From: Parelaphostrongylus tenuis
Taxonomy: Eukaryota; Nematoda; Chromadorea; Rhabditida; Metastrongylidae
Reading direction: 5' to 3'
NCBI GenBank assembly: GCA_019055375.1
Contig: JAHQIW010007168.1
Coordinates: forward strand, 1 to 64,000
DNA: 64,000 bases
A program made the translations under genes and the position numbers. Below the pieces are notes generated by a model. That model was given only the letters and a program-made list of their open reading frames with translations. It ran no database searches and was not told the DNA's origin. This document shows, in pieces, positions 10,593-23,479 of the stretch. Within the stretch, counting starts at the first letter, position 1, and every line of letters begins with the position of its first letter.

Positions 10593-13235
10593 GTAAGAAA
10601 CAGTCTGATTTCCTTGTCTTCGAAAGGGCTTCCTGTACGTTAATGTGGGAAGGGCAAGTACGGAGAATCCCACTAAAATCCCAAGACCGAATTAGACTGC
10701 GAAAAAGGTAACGGACTACAGCCGCGATCTGTACCTACACCGCATATAAAGTTGCATGCAAAACTTTGATGGAAGATCTATCAAAGCTAATATGAACGAT
10801 AAGGTATAGATTAGCGGCCTGGCTGAGAAGAGAAGACATCATCCATTTCACTCTGCCCTTACCAGCGGGGAAGAACCATTTCTCGTAACATGCGATCGCA
10901 GAGGTGGTTGTGGTAACATCAAAACGAGTATTATCATGAACATGGATACGTTTGAAAATCTTAAAGCCCGGATTGGACAACTGCGATTAAAACGATGTGA
11001 ACCGATGCCGGCTACTCAAAGTATATTTGTTGCTTACCCTCTAACATCATGTTATGAGGACGGGAACGAAGTAGGAGCATTCTTTATGGACCTCGAAAAA
11101 TTCTTTTGAGGAGACCATACATTCTTCAAGGTCGTTGCTGAAGGTTTTAACGTAAAAATTGGATCTAACAGAAAGACTGATGAGCGTCGCATTGGAACCC
11201 GCGGAATAGCATGGAATGAACAGAGTAAGAGGCTTTCCAAATTTATCATGACGAGCAGAATCATCCATAGTAACTCATAATTTCTAAAGCCTCACCCTCA
11301 GCGGTCACTACTAGGATGCTCCTCTATAGAGGCTAACAAACGAAATAGATCAAATCTTCGTAAGTCAAAGGTTTTTCCCTAGCCGCTGTCGCTGTTTTTC
11401 CTCAACTTTACACAGGATCAGACAATCACCTCCCTCGCACAGCGTTTCATTTCTCACGGAAAGGAAAGAAAACCGCTAAATGCAAATAACGAAGTCTTAG
11501 AACTACTATTACTGGAACGTATTCAAATGATTAGTCAGCTCAGGGGAAGATATCGTTGTTGACAATATACGAGCGGCTCATCGAACATTTTAACGCTAGC
11601 ATTATGAAAGCCAAGAGTCCTAATGTCACTATGAGACGCTTGTATCAGCAAACACTTCGGCTAATACGTCAACGTGGAATCGTACGAGCTACAGGCAACC
11701 AAAACTTCACGTCCAAACTTGCAAAACGCTGCGGAGAAGCGATAATACAAAATTCAAAGGAGAGACGAACAACAGTTATGGCAGAAGTTGCAGAAGCTGG
11801 GAAGAACATTAACAAAGCTCACCGAAGCCTTGCCAGTTACAAGACCATTATGCTGTACTCCGACGCTACGACGAACACCTACAGCTTCCAAAAAGGCAAT
11901 GGAGAAAATCATCAACGATTACTATGTTGGATTCTTTCGAGTGTTATTTCATTCTACCGTCATATGAATTGAAACGGATGAATTTATAGTTTCATCGCTT
12001 CACCATTCCGAAATCCGGGGCGCTATGTTGTCGCTGAACAATAGACAGCATTTGATCCAAACAGGATAAGATCAGATAACCTAAAAAACCTATCGCCAAT
12101 TCACATTAGCACCTCGGCTCGGCTCTTCACTCGTTACCTATCAAAATGCAAGGTTTCCTGTCAACGGATAACCAGCAAAAGCGTGTTATTTCCAGATAGG
12201 TAGGCGTTGATAAATATCGCTAAATGTGCTTGTGCTAGATGTTTCTACAAACTATACTCGAGTCGCCCTAAACATGATTGAGGGAACACTTGACGAAGGG
12301 CAGCTATGTGAAAAAGCAATGTTTTCAAATGTACTCTTTTCTATAGAGTACATCCACACGGTGACAGGGCCCAGTAAAGTTCTTAAAGAAGAGCTCTCCG
12401 TCTCACTTTTATTGATTTGAAAAGGGCCTTTTATTGAACTAAGAGAATTGAGTGGTGAGAGAAAATGTGGCCTCAGGCAGAAATCGAACTCACGTTTCGT
12501 CCTATCCAGGGACGCGTGCTTTACCACTAATCCACCAAAACACATTTGCCCGACCACTCATTCTTCAATATTTCTATGTTAGCTATCAGCCTTTTATTGA
12601 ACTGAAACGGAAGCAGTCAATAAACCTGGACAACAAAGACATCCTACCCTTCATCCAATACATAAGATTCTTCGTGGGTTAAATAAAAATTTCACAAGCA
12701 GAACACTGGCATGCTATAACGACAATACTATCGAATTAAGACGAAGAACTCAACAAGGCAATCCCATCTCGCCAAAAGGAGCAAAACGGACAGATGACCA
12801 CTTCAGCATTATTGAACGCGCAGTCTAAAGGTCGATACTAAGAATATCCCCCTTTTCATTGTGAGAAAGAATTCGAAGTACTGGCCTATTTCAACGATGG
12901 CATGTCAAAATGCTGTGCTTCACACCACGTTATCAAAGATAAGGTGGCCCGGACATGTAATATGCATTAACGATAGTTGATGAACGAGAGTTGTTACCAA
13001 TTGGATTCCACGGGATGTCAAACGCACCGCAAGAAGACCACCGACTCTGTAAGACGATTTCTTTACGAAAAGCCAAGTGGAAAGATATAATTCTCAACGA
13101 TTTCCTCGAGCAAAGAATAACTCACTGCGCTACTGTTGCATACGATAGGGAACAATGAAAATTTTACTACTGTCCGCTCGAGTCACTCGATGATCAATGA
13201 GACGGCAGATGATGCAGATGATAGCCCACAAATGT
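10593..13235 (+). mobile_element. RTE-type LINE, nearly full-length but internally deleted
   Basis: Translated fragments follow the RTE ORF in order. An apurinic endonuclease start (ICTYTAYKVACKTLMEDL, about 10730) is followed by the endonuclease body (GAFFMDLEKFF and IGTRGIAWNEQSKRLSKFIM, 11060-11270). Then come the linker (IRQRGIVRATGNQNFTSKLA, 11556-11900), the first reverse-transcriptase blocks (IEGTLDEGQLCEKAMFS, 12270-12340) and, after a SINE insertion (12441-12588), the block at 12604-12690. The reverse-transcriptase core is deleted between about 12780 and 12800. The frame resumes with the C-terminal IIERAV block and runs to the conserved 3' end near 13235. Many stops and shifts show that it is long dead. 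Confidence 0.85.
12426..12603 (-). repeat. SINE family 1 inserted in the RTE copy, 15-base target duplication
   Basis: GCCTTTTATTGAACT occurs at 12426-12440 and again at 12589-12603. Between them lies a family-1 SINE in reverse orientation (12441-12588), with its tRNA-like core, lacking the tail. Removing the insert and one duplicate restores continuous RTE reverse-transcriptase homology across the site. This fixes the boundaries and shows that the SINE is younger than the LINE. Confidence 0.8.
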
Positions 13236-13239
13236 CCAT

Positions 13240-15960
13240 CTATCACCGTAAATTGTTCAAGCATGCCAAAATTGAATTTTGATTTGTAGGCTCCCTTTTT
13301 CCCAGTTCTCTCCTATAGGGCTCATATTTCACTATACCCATCAAATGAAGGAAATCCTTGAATCAGGCCAGGCAGTTTCTCCAAGGTGTAGTTTATTTCA
13401 ATTTCAATATCAAAAGAGCATTCTAGAAAAGACCTTGACATCCTTAAAACGATTGCGAAAAGGCTCTTATATAAGTATATCGAGTTCCTAATTCCTCGAC
13501 TTCTCAAGTTATCGGAAAATTATCTGCTGCCACGACAAAAAATCAGCATTGAACGTCATATGTTGGTTCATTCTGGTTGGAATGTGTTATTTTGGTCTCC
13601 TTCAGTTAGATTTTCGATAATCAATCACTTTATAAGTGAAGTAACGTTAAGCGAAGTTCCCTCTACAGTTTGTTACTGTTCCTCTGCTCTATTACAACTA
13701 TTAACTGGAGATATGAGAATTGCTAAGCAAATGTTTCGCTGCATCCTTTCTAAACTTTTCTATCGCTCCATGTAATAGTTAACTCATATTTCATAGGTCA
13801 ATCATTTCCCACAACAACATGCATTCATTGTCGCTCTTTCCCTTGTTGATCACGAGTGACATTAATAGAATTTTAGAGAGTTACCACTCTTCTACAGACC
13901 TATATGAAAACAAATAGTCAAATTTACATTTCTCATTTGGCAGATTGAATAGTCCTCCTAAGGAGAAAAAAAAATCTTTCTTAAGAATCTCAAAGTTTAT
14001 GAGTTCAGAAATCTGTTGGAAAGTGCTATACTCAGAAAAACATAACCTACTCTCTTTCACAATAAAGAGAATAGAAAGCGGAGATCGTCATAAATATTCT
14101 ATGAATCGGCACAGAAAAGACGTTTTCACAAAGAGAATAGACAACTAGATGTAAGAATGTCAGCAAATAAATAAATGTAACGAATTTTTGATGATTGGAC
14201 GAACAAATTAATGCACGAAGGAGTGCATGAGTGAATGACAATAAATATGTGAAGAATGACCGAGCAAGTGAATGTATGAATGAACAATAAACATTAGTGG
14301 CTTGTTATGTAGCGACCTGAAAGGGTAGTTAGTGTTCCAATAACCGCTAATCAATTTCAATCCTTTAAGGGCAACGCGTTTCCTGTATTTTTCGTGGTGT
14401 TGACAGTAATCCGATAGTTCAAATCTTCGAGAATTTTGATGTGATTTTATTTTAAATAGCGTCTTAAGTGCGCTGTAGCAGTAAAAAAGGAATTATATCC
14501 TACTCGGTACGTTTATCGCTAGACAGAAACATTTTTCCAGACTTTTATAGCGTTAGAAAGCTTAATCACGACGATGTCTATAAAGTACCTGGTTTTTTGA
14601 AAGGACTTTCTAGTGCGCTACAGCAGCCAGAAACAAATTAGCTTTCACATTCGGAGTAATCGCTTTTTGGGATAGCTTGACCGATTGGGCAGCATGATTC
14701 ACTTGTGGCGTGCTATTTTTGTTATTTAGAATAGCGAATTTACAGCCTTTAAGAACTGTGGATAAAGCGTATGATACTGATAGTCCAAGATTTTCTCTAC
14801 ACGTTCATATGCTTTTTGCGCATAAGGTTAGACTGTTAAGGCTTAGGTTCAGTAGCGAGTTCAGTGGCAATAGAAAGTAGAAATCGGGAATGAAGTCCAT
14901 CAGAATGATGAAACAAAGTTTTTTTACATCTACAATACCAAAAACTCAGAAATCTATGTAAAAGGGAGAGAAATTTTTGCTAAATAACGTAAACACGCGC
15001 CATAACGTGCGTTGCCTGAGAAATTAAATTTTATTTTCACTATTGCAGTGCAGTAAGAAGGCTTATCCAAACACCAAAAGTACAAATCTCTAAGATTGAA
15101 GCCTTCAAATTATTGTTGAAAGCTTAGTAGAAGATCACTGTCAAGATAGAAAGACCTATGCAAATAATTGTTTTTTTTATAACCAACAGTGCTCTTGAAA
15201 ATAAACATGGAATCTTCGCAATTTTTTTATCTCCTTATCAGCTATAAATTTATTCACCATGAATCCATTACTTTGTTAGTGATTGCTAATGGGTAATTCA
15301 CCCATGAAATGACAGCAAAAAAACGGGCTGCTAAGGATTTTTTGCTGAATAATATAATACGTGCTCAGTTTCTTCACTTATCAGGATTATGTTTTATACT
15401 GCTTAGCCTTATACAGGATATATTCTCTTGTGGGCACTACTATTGTATTTTTAATTTAAATTTTGAATTGAAATTTTTGATTTTAATTTGAAATTTTTTA
15501 ATTTGAATGAAGTTCTTTTTTACGATCGACCAGGTGGTAAAATATATTATAGAACAAAAGAGAAACAGAAAGGTATCATTATGATAAAAATGGTTGACAA
15601 AGGTTGCATCTAGGGTTACCGGAAAAATCCTTGTCATATACTATTTCTTCGCTCTTCAACAGAAAAAAATTTGTTTCGTACAGCGCCTAGGGATTACTCA
15701 ATTGCAACCTTTCATTCAGTAAACATGAGAGCCATAAACGTTTTGGTCCTTTATTTTGTTAATTTTTGACAAATAACTGTCAATGAGCAGCTAGTTGAAC
15801 TTGCCCATGACAGGTCAAGATATAAGGGGTGCAGGTGTGAATACGGTGATGTTCATTCAATTTTATATCTATCTACTAAATAAAAGACTGATTTTCAACA
15901 CCTAGTAATTTTTTAAGCCCCTTTTACAAGACCATTCATAAAACTAATTCTAAATATGCA
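13240..15960. other. AT-rich stretch without a supported gene
   Basis: No exon could be supported. About 14450-14880 is a degenerate dispersed repeat. It shares AGTGCGCTACAGCAGCC-like and GATTTTCTCTACACGTTCATAT blocks with 37620-38200. The rest is AT-rich sequence with only short, low-complexity frames. Confidence 0.45.
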
Positions 15961-15972
15961 CTATGTAGCTGC

Positions 15973-16394
15973 TTGATTCACTCATCCAGAGGATTGAACA
16001 ATTGTGTATGTGTCGCATTAGAGTTAAACGTCAACATGAACGTAAGAGCTAAACATGCTATGTACTTCTGTCATTATAAGGCAATTTTGAGCATCACCGC
16101 ACCCAAATCGGATACAGTAGAATTTGATTCGATATGTGAATGTTTATGTAGAAATAGCCGCCCCCATGTTTTCAAGGGCACGACCCCACGAATACGCTCT
16201 AGGGCCTCACAGGTACATTCTAGAAAAGAGATCCTGATAATGCAGCCATATACGATCTTAAGGATAAAGCGTTCAACGACAACGGTTTTTCTATGAATGT
16301 GCCATGGAAGATGAGTACCTATAGTGCTGTCTTTAGGAAGAAAAGTTCGTAAGAATTTATCAATGCGCTGTGTTGTGTCCATTCCTAGTATCAC
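15973..16394. CDS. Ambiguous coding stretch, strand undecided
   Basis: Both strands are open for about 105 codons here. The minus strand gives a protein-like stretch (16394-16074) with TQRIDKFLRTFLPKDSTIG near its start and a GTGAGG donor-like site near 16223. The plus strand gives a lysine-, arginine- and cysteine-rich reading. One strand may be a true exon, but family, strand and splice sites are all unsettled. Confidence 0.25.
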
Positions 16395-16465
16395 AGATCC
16401 GAGTTCATATCTAGTTTCACAGATCTGAGTCCATATCCAGTTACTGAATCCATATCTAGCCTTTA
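16386..16465. repeat. Short imperfect tandem repeat
   Basis: A unit of about 26 bases, CACAGATC(C/T)GAGT(T/C)CATATC(T/C)AG, occurs two and a half times with a few mismatches. Confidence 0.7.
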
Positions 16466-16506
16466 GAATAACTTGTAGAAGGTATTACTGTACCGAATTC
16501 GTGTTA

Positions 16507-17031
16507 CCAGGTTCAGAAAAAAAATTCTTTAACACCCACGAAGAATCCAACTTCTATGTTTATTTCACATACTATCGGTGACTGCATATTCATGGGAAGA
16601 CTTCAGGAATATTGTATAAGAACTCATAAGAAACCAAATCTTGCGTTTGAGGAAAAGTACCCGACATTGATTCGTCGAAAGCGCGCGCTGTCTGAGCAAT
16701 TCAACAACAAGCCTGACACCGTACAGAAGAGCAATAATAAGCTTGATGAACTGGAAAGAGTTGAGGTCTTGCCGCACCCAACCTACAGTCCAGATGCTGG
16801 CGCCGTCCCATTATGGTCTTCGCCGATTCGAGACATTTGGTCAAGTTGAAGAGGCATGTCAGGAGTTTTCTAATTTAAAGCCCATGGAATGCGGATCTTG
16901 AGCAGATTCGGAAGCTTGCAGATCGTTAGCAGAAGATCGACGATAAGAAGAATAATTATTGTTGTTTTCACTTGATTTTCATGTAAAATTATGAATTTTT
17001 CAACTAGTGTTAGGGAACCTTTTCCTCACCC
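16507..17031 (+). mobile_element. Deletion derivative of a mariner element
   Basis: TA dinucleotides (16505-16506, 17032-17033) flank related ends: a left terminus ending in TTCTTTAACACCC and a right terminus whose complement begins GGGTGAGGAAAAGG. Both match the larger element at 40103-41594. Inside, a frame ending near 16800 keeps the transposase block VEVLPHPTYSPDAG, followed by decayed C-terminal sequence (EQIRKLADR). The N-terminal and central regions are deleted. Confidence 0.75.
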
Positions 17032-17034
17032 TAA

Positions 17035-19640
17035 TATTTGTGCTTTTACGCAAGTGTGGTACAATTTATCGACCGATTGCTTGATCAATCCTAAAAGTAA
17101 CGGTGTACGTCAAAGTTCCAGAAAAGTTCTCTGCTAATTTGACTTAGATCTTGCAATTATAATCTCTATAACAAACTTTTTGGCTTATAAATACTACCTG
17201 CAGCAAAACAATCTATTGTTGTTTGTTTTCCTTACGATTCTTATACCGAACACATATGCGTTGATAAAATTTGGTTTATTTTATTTATTTTGAGAAAAAA
17301 GGTTTCTATATAACTTGTCTCGTTTTTCAAAGCTCTAGTTCAGATGAATATGGATCTTTTTTCTGCGATAAATTAAATATGGCTACTAATGTTGCACTTA
17401 TTGCAAAAGCTAACTCTCACCTTCATTAGTGTTCGATGAATACTATTGACGTCACTGAGCTGCAAGATTGTAGAAGTTTGAACCTTGAAAAAAAACTAAT
17501 CTATCAGAGCGATAGGTTCTGTTTGCATACTGAAGTACTCATAGCAAAGCCTGGAATTGCGTGTTTTTATTGAACATTATCTCAAGGATCATTACTGAAA
17601 TCTTGTTTATAATCTTTGGTGCTAGTCATTATTTCATTGATCAGTTATCGTGAACTTGATAAACAACTCGATTTGCCTAATTTATCTGCTCATTAGCCTT
17701 ATTCTGAGAAGAATTAACTCAGGTTAATTGTTTATACCCATTCATTCTCCCAATTTCTTTCTTTTGATAGCATCGAATCAATTCCAGCGAAACACCACCT
17801 GAATAAAATGAACTCGCTCCATGGAGCTATTAGAGGAGCGAGCTGAATGAAGCCTTTTATTAGACTCGTGTTAGCTTATCAGTGAGGGAAGATGCATATG
17901 GTCTGTAACGACGTTAACTGGAAGTCGGCTTTTCAAAATCTCTGGCTAACTTGATTTCCGATCTCACGTCTTGCATAATGAATGAAATTGTGGGAGGAGA
18001 AAGGAATGTGAAGATCGGTGCACTTCTTGAGGGAGCTTGTTGTCTTCTTTCAAATGTCATTGCTTTGAAGGCAATCTTTTGACAAAGAATTTTCAGTTTT
18101 TAGTAATCCTCTGGGTTTCACTAGAAGAAGCTGAGTGACACGAGCTTTTTTTTTATTAACAGTGTTATTAGAAGTCTGGTAGTTCATCTGTGAAAAATTC
18201 TTGGACGTTAACCATGATCTTCATATGGCCCATTCCGTAGGAACTTCACTGGAAAATCATTCTCTCACTTGCTTTGGCTTCATCTTGAATATTTAATATT
18301 CTTAATAGGATGATCTAAGTAAAACTTGAAAGGCTTAATGAAAAAGAAAACCAGATAGTATACAGAAACTTCTGATTTTTGTCTCAGCATTTCCTGATCT
18401 ATCCCATTTTAGAATGGCGCTTACTGCACTGCCTTTGTTTATTTTAGAATAATCACGAGAAGAAATAAAGATAAAAGTATAAAGGACTTAGTTTTTTATT
18501 CTAGCTTTCTAAGCAGATGATATTTTTATGTTTTCTTAGAAGCAAAAACGAAAAAAATTTTCTACTTGTTTGGTGAGTTACGTTTGTCAATCAAAGTCAA
18601 AATAGCTTTTGTTAGTTGTTCATTTCTATTTCATTGCGGTCAATCAATTTCTTTTAACCGTTTGACTAGGACTTCATCAAAAAAAAAATCCAGCGCAATC
18701 GATAGGCTTAGATGATTTTCCAATTGCAAGCTATATATCCTAGAACTTTATGACATCATTTGTCAGAGTTAACTCGTGATTATGTTGGATTCGTTTACAT
18801 ATTAGCAGACATCGCTCTTTCGGTCAAAAATATGAAGTAGTGAGGAAAATACGCTAGAAAGTATCAAAGCTTTTGTTTTCCGTTCTAATTCTTTCTGTGT
18901 TTCAAGTTATACTTCTATTAGTGAAAGCAGTGGATCGCCTTCAGCTTTCTTTCGTTATATAGATTAGAAGCTTAATGGCTATAGTAGTTTTGTGTCATTT
19001 GGTTGTCAAATTGTTGTACTTTTGTCGAGCTTCTAATACGCTTCATTAAATTTCACTCACCTTTACTCACTAGAAAATTAGTTGCTCATCAATATTCCTG
19101 CCATATGGAACTTTTCCACAATATCACTTTCTGGTTTCTCCAGATTTTATCTTTGGATCTCGTACCTCGTCTGTTAATTTTTTATCGACTAAACATTTCT
19201 CCGCCATTTCCTCACATCCATTAAGAGACTCAATTTCATCGATGTTTATCAGCCAAGTGTGTAGGAAACAACGAGCTTTTTCTTCTAATCTAAACTTAGC
19301 AAAAGATTGGTTTTATTATGAACGTTGTCTATGCTTTCAGGTTGGAGGGTTGTAATATTGCGTGCATGCTACGGTAGTTTTCGAAATGCTTTTGAGTACA
19401 ATTTTTATGATCGCAAATAACAAAGACCTTTATAGCAAAACAACAAAAATATATCATTCTACGGGACCCACCAACCGTGTCCGGCTCGTTAACTTAATGG
19501 ATATTGTCGTCCGTCTCAAACCAAACCTAATTTAGTGAGAATGCTTTTTTTCCATTTCCTTCCTCTTATAATATGAAAGCTCTTTATTAAAAGGAACAAT
19601 CTGTAGAAGTTTGTCTCAAAATTATTTGTAGTCAAATATA
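17035..19640. other. AT-rich stretch without a supported gene
   Basis: Long AT-rich sequence in which no frame shows a convincing exon with splice sites. The frame at 19003-19224 is hydrophobic, begins with GTG and has no recognisable relatives. Confidence 0.45.
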
Positions 19641-19644
19641 TCCC

Positions 19645-20075
19645 ATCTTCGTTTCGAGCGTTTTCTTAAGACCACGCTCAAATTTCAATATGATTGATAA
19701 TGATTTTTTTTTTGGGCTACGCATGTGGTCTATTATAGGGCAACTTATAGAGCCCGATACGATATATTTAACATTACCAGCCAAGAGCAATCAAGTGTAC
19801 GACAACTTTCAATAATAATTAATGATAGTGATAATTAGTGATAATTAGTGATAGTGCTTCCAGTGATTCAGTGTTAATTTCACTCAATAGATCGTGTTAA
19901 ATGTTCACGTCGCCTACTCTTAGTATTGAGTTAAGTTTCCCCGAGAGGATTGGCTAATAACGAGAGGTACCTCACGGTTGACGAGACTGTCAAGGTCGAC
20001 TTAAGTGTAACGCGCTCTATAAGGTGACCTATAACAGACCACATGCCAGGCTCAAAAAAATCGTTATCAATCATA
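19645..20075. repeat. MITE family B copy
   Basis: The left end has TTTCGAGCG...AAGACCACGCTCAAATTTCA and then a block around ATGATTGATAATGATTTTT...GCATGTGGTCT. The complement of that block recurs near 20025-20075. The motif AGAGCAATCAAGTGTACGAC inside is shared with copies at 22640-22945 and 48375-48735. The repeat TAGTGATAAT occurs in tandem near 19835-19855. Confidence 0.65.
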
Positions 20076-20513
20076 TTTATAGTCAGTATGCTATCGCCAA
20101 AATTATTGTTATATTCATTTCTCGTAGTTGAATAGCGACCTCTACAGCATGAGAACCGACATTCATCTAATTATATCAGTTTCACTGAATGAACAACAAA
20201 AATTATCTCCCTGTATCATTATACATCTTATCAAACAATTCGATATTTACTGGAGTCGTTGAATCAAGCAGAGGCCTCATCTATGGTAGGTCTCCTCTAC
20301 CTATGGCGCTGCTCACGCAGCTGATTTCGGTAATATTCCTTTGACGCCGTGACCTGGATAGTGTAAGAATAGTGACTTTTAATCACTTTTTGCTATCCGT
20401 CACCTCATTACTTGTGTAATTTCCAGCAATTTTTGAAATCTTGGTTATCCCACAATTTCTTCCGCATATCGATATGTTTGTGAAATCGACTGTTACTTGC
20501 TTAAATAAATCAG

Positions 20514-20990
20514 TTAATCAGCAATATGATCACCACCATTAACAGTAATTATCAACCACTTATTGGGTAAAGATTGGATGCCTTCCTCCCACAAAAAATG
20601 GAGCTGTCATTTGAAGAAGTAGATGATGTCACTTTTGAGCTGGCTGTATTTATTTTTGATTTTTCTCCCTCTGGTATTGCTCCAGATTACGAAAAAAAAA
20701 AGATAATCTGATAAAGCAATATCAGAGCTATTCGGTATATGGTATTGTAGTCCAGCCGAGTTCCTTCAAAATGTGGCAAGTCCAAATTCGCAATGTGAAG
20801 TCCAGCGTTATCCTAGAGAAGGGCGACTGAGTCGTTTCGGACGCTTCTCTCGCGCTGCTGCTGCCAACTTCCGGACGTGTTCTCGACGTGGAGGTTGGCA
20901 TTCATTGTCTGCTAGTCGTCGAGCAGTTCTCAAAACAGTATCACCTGCCAATCTCGGTAACGACCGGAACTATAATCTCAAGCATTAAAC
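20514..20990 (-). pseudogene. Decayed mariner-family transposase, C-terminal part
   Basis: Reading the minus strand, a DNAGLH block near 20820 corresponds to the catalytic DNA(R/K)PH motif. After frameshifts, an LSDY block near 20720 corresponds to the APSDY motif. The end EEGIQSLPNKW...VNGGDHIAD with stop TAA at 20516-20514 matches the usual mariner C-terminus. Several frameshifts separate these blocks. The plus-strand frame 20773-20988 is its shadow. Confidence 0.55.
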
Positions 20991-21817
20991 TTGGGCTTTG
21001 GTTGAGTTAGCGAATGTTTGTCACGAAGCAATAGGCGTGGTGCGTGTTGTTCACGTAGTGGAGCCAGGACTCAACTCCAGGACCCCGGAACCTTCGCAAA
21101 TATATCACGCCTCTTGGACTGCCCAATTTCAAATAAAAAATTGAATCAAACAATAGTGCCAAAAATTATAGGACAGTCTTATATTATTCGTTTCCTTGCA
21201 TTCATCATCCATGACGTCTCAGAACTTTTTGCTCATAGATTCACCTTTCGCTTAAAAATTGTTGGATTTTTCATGATTATCGCAGATTGCTAGTCAAGTG
21301 AGCTCTCTTTGCAGCTGTAAAGGTTGTCGAACTGAGGCCCACTCACGTGAATTGCAAGAGAGCGTGGAAGGAAGAGATCGAATTAGCACCTAGCTTCTTG
21401 ATGGAGTGCATCACTAACGGCTTCATAAGATATTGTAAACCTTATTTACTCTAGCCTTACTATAGTCAAATAATCAATTTTTCTGTGTTAATTGCGCCTG
21501 TATCACGAGGATATTAAGAAACAATTCGTCTAGCGCTTTAAGGCGTTGCATTTCCTCCAACGCCGGTGATCTGAGTTGATCGTTCAGTGTCGTTCGTCCT
21601 CGTGGTGGATCTTCACCTTCATTTCGTTCGAGGCGAACCTTCTACGATGAAGCACTAATTGAATAAAAACCTCACAGACCACTCCTTTATTCTCTCCATG
21701 TCTAATTAACAGTATACGGTTTTCACGATTCCAGCCTTCTTCTATTATTGTTTCTTATACATAATTCCATAAAGTATGACACCTCGTTGACCTTCTTTGC
21801 TCTGCAACCGCTTCTTC

Positions 21818-22449
21818 TCAGTTGACTTCCGTGAGAAAGTATTTGACATATAGTTCAGCTATTGAAAGAATATGATTTAGATCTTGATTGATATAAGATG
21901 CTTGTGATTACCATGCCTTATATGCATTTTCACTTTGCAAAGTGGCTTACTATTCTTTGAAATCTCTCTAGCTTTCTTTTTGATCCCAGTACACTCTTGC
22001 GTGCTGACAGCTACACACTGCTTCGTGCTGAACACGATTACTTTGAAACAATGGTGAAAAAGAGTATCAAGAAATGTGTTTGATTGAATGCAACTCAACT
22101 GATATCAGGTATCCGCGGCAACTCTCAAATTCTAAAGAAATTGCACAAGACAAATGCAACAGATTCTTCAAATTTTTTGCCGGTATAGCTCCCAATGAGT
22201 AGCGCTAAAGCTTGAGTCTCTGTGCAGAAAAGTCAGTGTTCCGTTCCTGCGCGTGAAGAAAATCAGTCATTCCATGACGCAAAATTGGTTCTATAGATGC
22301 ACAGCTTTATACAGAAATTGGTTTGGTAGATCTTTGGCTACTCGAACATCACTTCATAGGGACGAAATATACCCAATCACTGCTGCGATGCTGCGAATGA
22401 AATCGAATGCAGCCGCTTGGTAGTTGATTAACGCAATCGCACCATCATT
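21818..22449 (-). CDS. Small multi-exon gene, unrecognised, 5' end not found
   Basis: Minus-strand exons with consistent phase: 22449-22373 (acceptor CACTCAG, donor GTATAT), 22246 onward (acceptor CACGCGCAG, phase 2 matched), 22098-21912 (acceptor TATCAG, donor GTAATC, phase 1) and a last exon 21858-21818 (acceptor TTTCAATAG) ending LYVKYFLTEVN and TGA. The intron 21911-21859 is 53 bases. The 62-codon exon is cysteine-containing and basic (VAVSTQECTGIKKKAREI). The second exon runs into TGA at 22170-22168 without an obvious GT donor, so one join is missing or the gene is damaged. No family was recognised. Confidence 0.45.
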
Positions 22450-22590
22450 CTGAGTGTGCTACTAGCAGTTTTAATGAGCAATATTACAGCGTCATCTGCT
22501 CTTCACATTATTAGATAATCCGCCCTCTATTATACTTTGCAGATTAAGACTAACCTTTCGATTCCAGTGTATCTAAGACTTCTCAAAAAG

Positions 22591-22975
22591 TTATGGAATG
22601 TACATCCTTTTATTGATTCAAAAGCACCGTCAAAAACACTGAAAGCGAAAGGTATGACAATCATGTTTTACCAGCCACGAGCAATCGAGTGTGCAACAGT
22701 GCCCATTGGCTAATGTTTTTCACTTAGCGTCAGGTGTAAACAATTCGGCGTCGATCCGCGTATATAGGGGTATCGCCCCGCAGAACTGACCCAATCCAAA
22801 AGCATCGTGCTATCAACGAGCTGCAATGACAAAACACGTGTCATGCATTGTATAAGTGCCATAAAAGACTTCAAAAAATCAAAATATACTATCAGATCAA
22901 GCTTAAATTTTTCACCATCTTGAAAGACCTTCCAGTCATGGAATGATCTAACCTTCCATTGATTCAAAAGCACCG
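22591..22975. repeat. MITE family B-related insertion between long direct repeats
   Basis: ATTGATTCAAAAGCACCG occurs at 22612-22629 and again at 22958-22975, each preceded by a similar ATGGAATG... block. The matched flank is therefore about 38 bases. The stretch between carries CGAGCAATCGAGTGTGCAAC, shared with the family-B copies. Confidence 0.55.
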
Positions 22976-23309
22976 ACTAATGCGCGGCGTGAAGTATGGG
23001 GTATACTGCTATCATTGTCACAACTTTTAACGATTATTCATGGTTCAATATATCTTTTAGATAGAAAGTAAACAGATTACTAAGCTCCAGCAACTCAGTA
23101 CGCAGAAAAGCCATATTTTCAGAGAATTAATGCAAAACAATGTAACGAATGGAATAAGTGTTAATAATAATTGCCCTCCATTTAGGCCGTTAAGCCGATG
23201 AGGCCACGCGACGTTTCTTCAAATATTTATTGGATGTCTTTCTCGACGAGTGCATTAATAAATGCTTTGGTCAATGAACAAAATTTCATCAAGCAAACAG
23301 CGCAATTCA

Positions 23310-23475
23310 ATAATGCCGAGTGATATGCATAACTCTGAACCTCAGATGAGGATTAAACAAAAATTTCACCTATACCTTTACTGTAGTAGTAGGCACATGC
23401 CCTAGATAGGGGTAAAACATGAGTGCAACCCCGCCTGAAGCTTAGAGTTTTGCATATCACTCAACATCATCGGAT
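23310..23475. repeat. tRNA-bearing repeat family 2 with inverted ends
   Basis: GAGTGATATGCATAACTCT (about 23321-23339) and its complement-like AGTTTTGCATATCACTCAAC (about 23445-23464) enclose a tRNA-like core (GTAGTAGGCACATGCCC...ATGAGTGCAACCCCGCC). The core and tail match copies at 35536 and 40463. Confidence 0.55.
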
Positions 23476-23479
23476 ATGT

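Noticed and set aside
12226..12420. Separate 64-codon gene
   Set aside because: It is the start of the RTE reverse-transcriptase domain (LDEGQLCEKA block), not a host gene.
15973..16296. Plus-strand gene opposite 16394-16074
   Set aside because: Neither strand could be chosen, so it is reported once as ambiguous and not as two genes.
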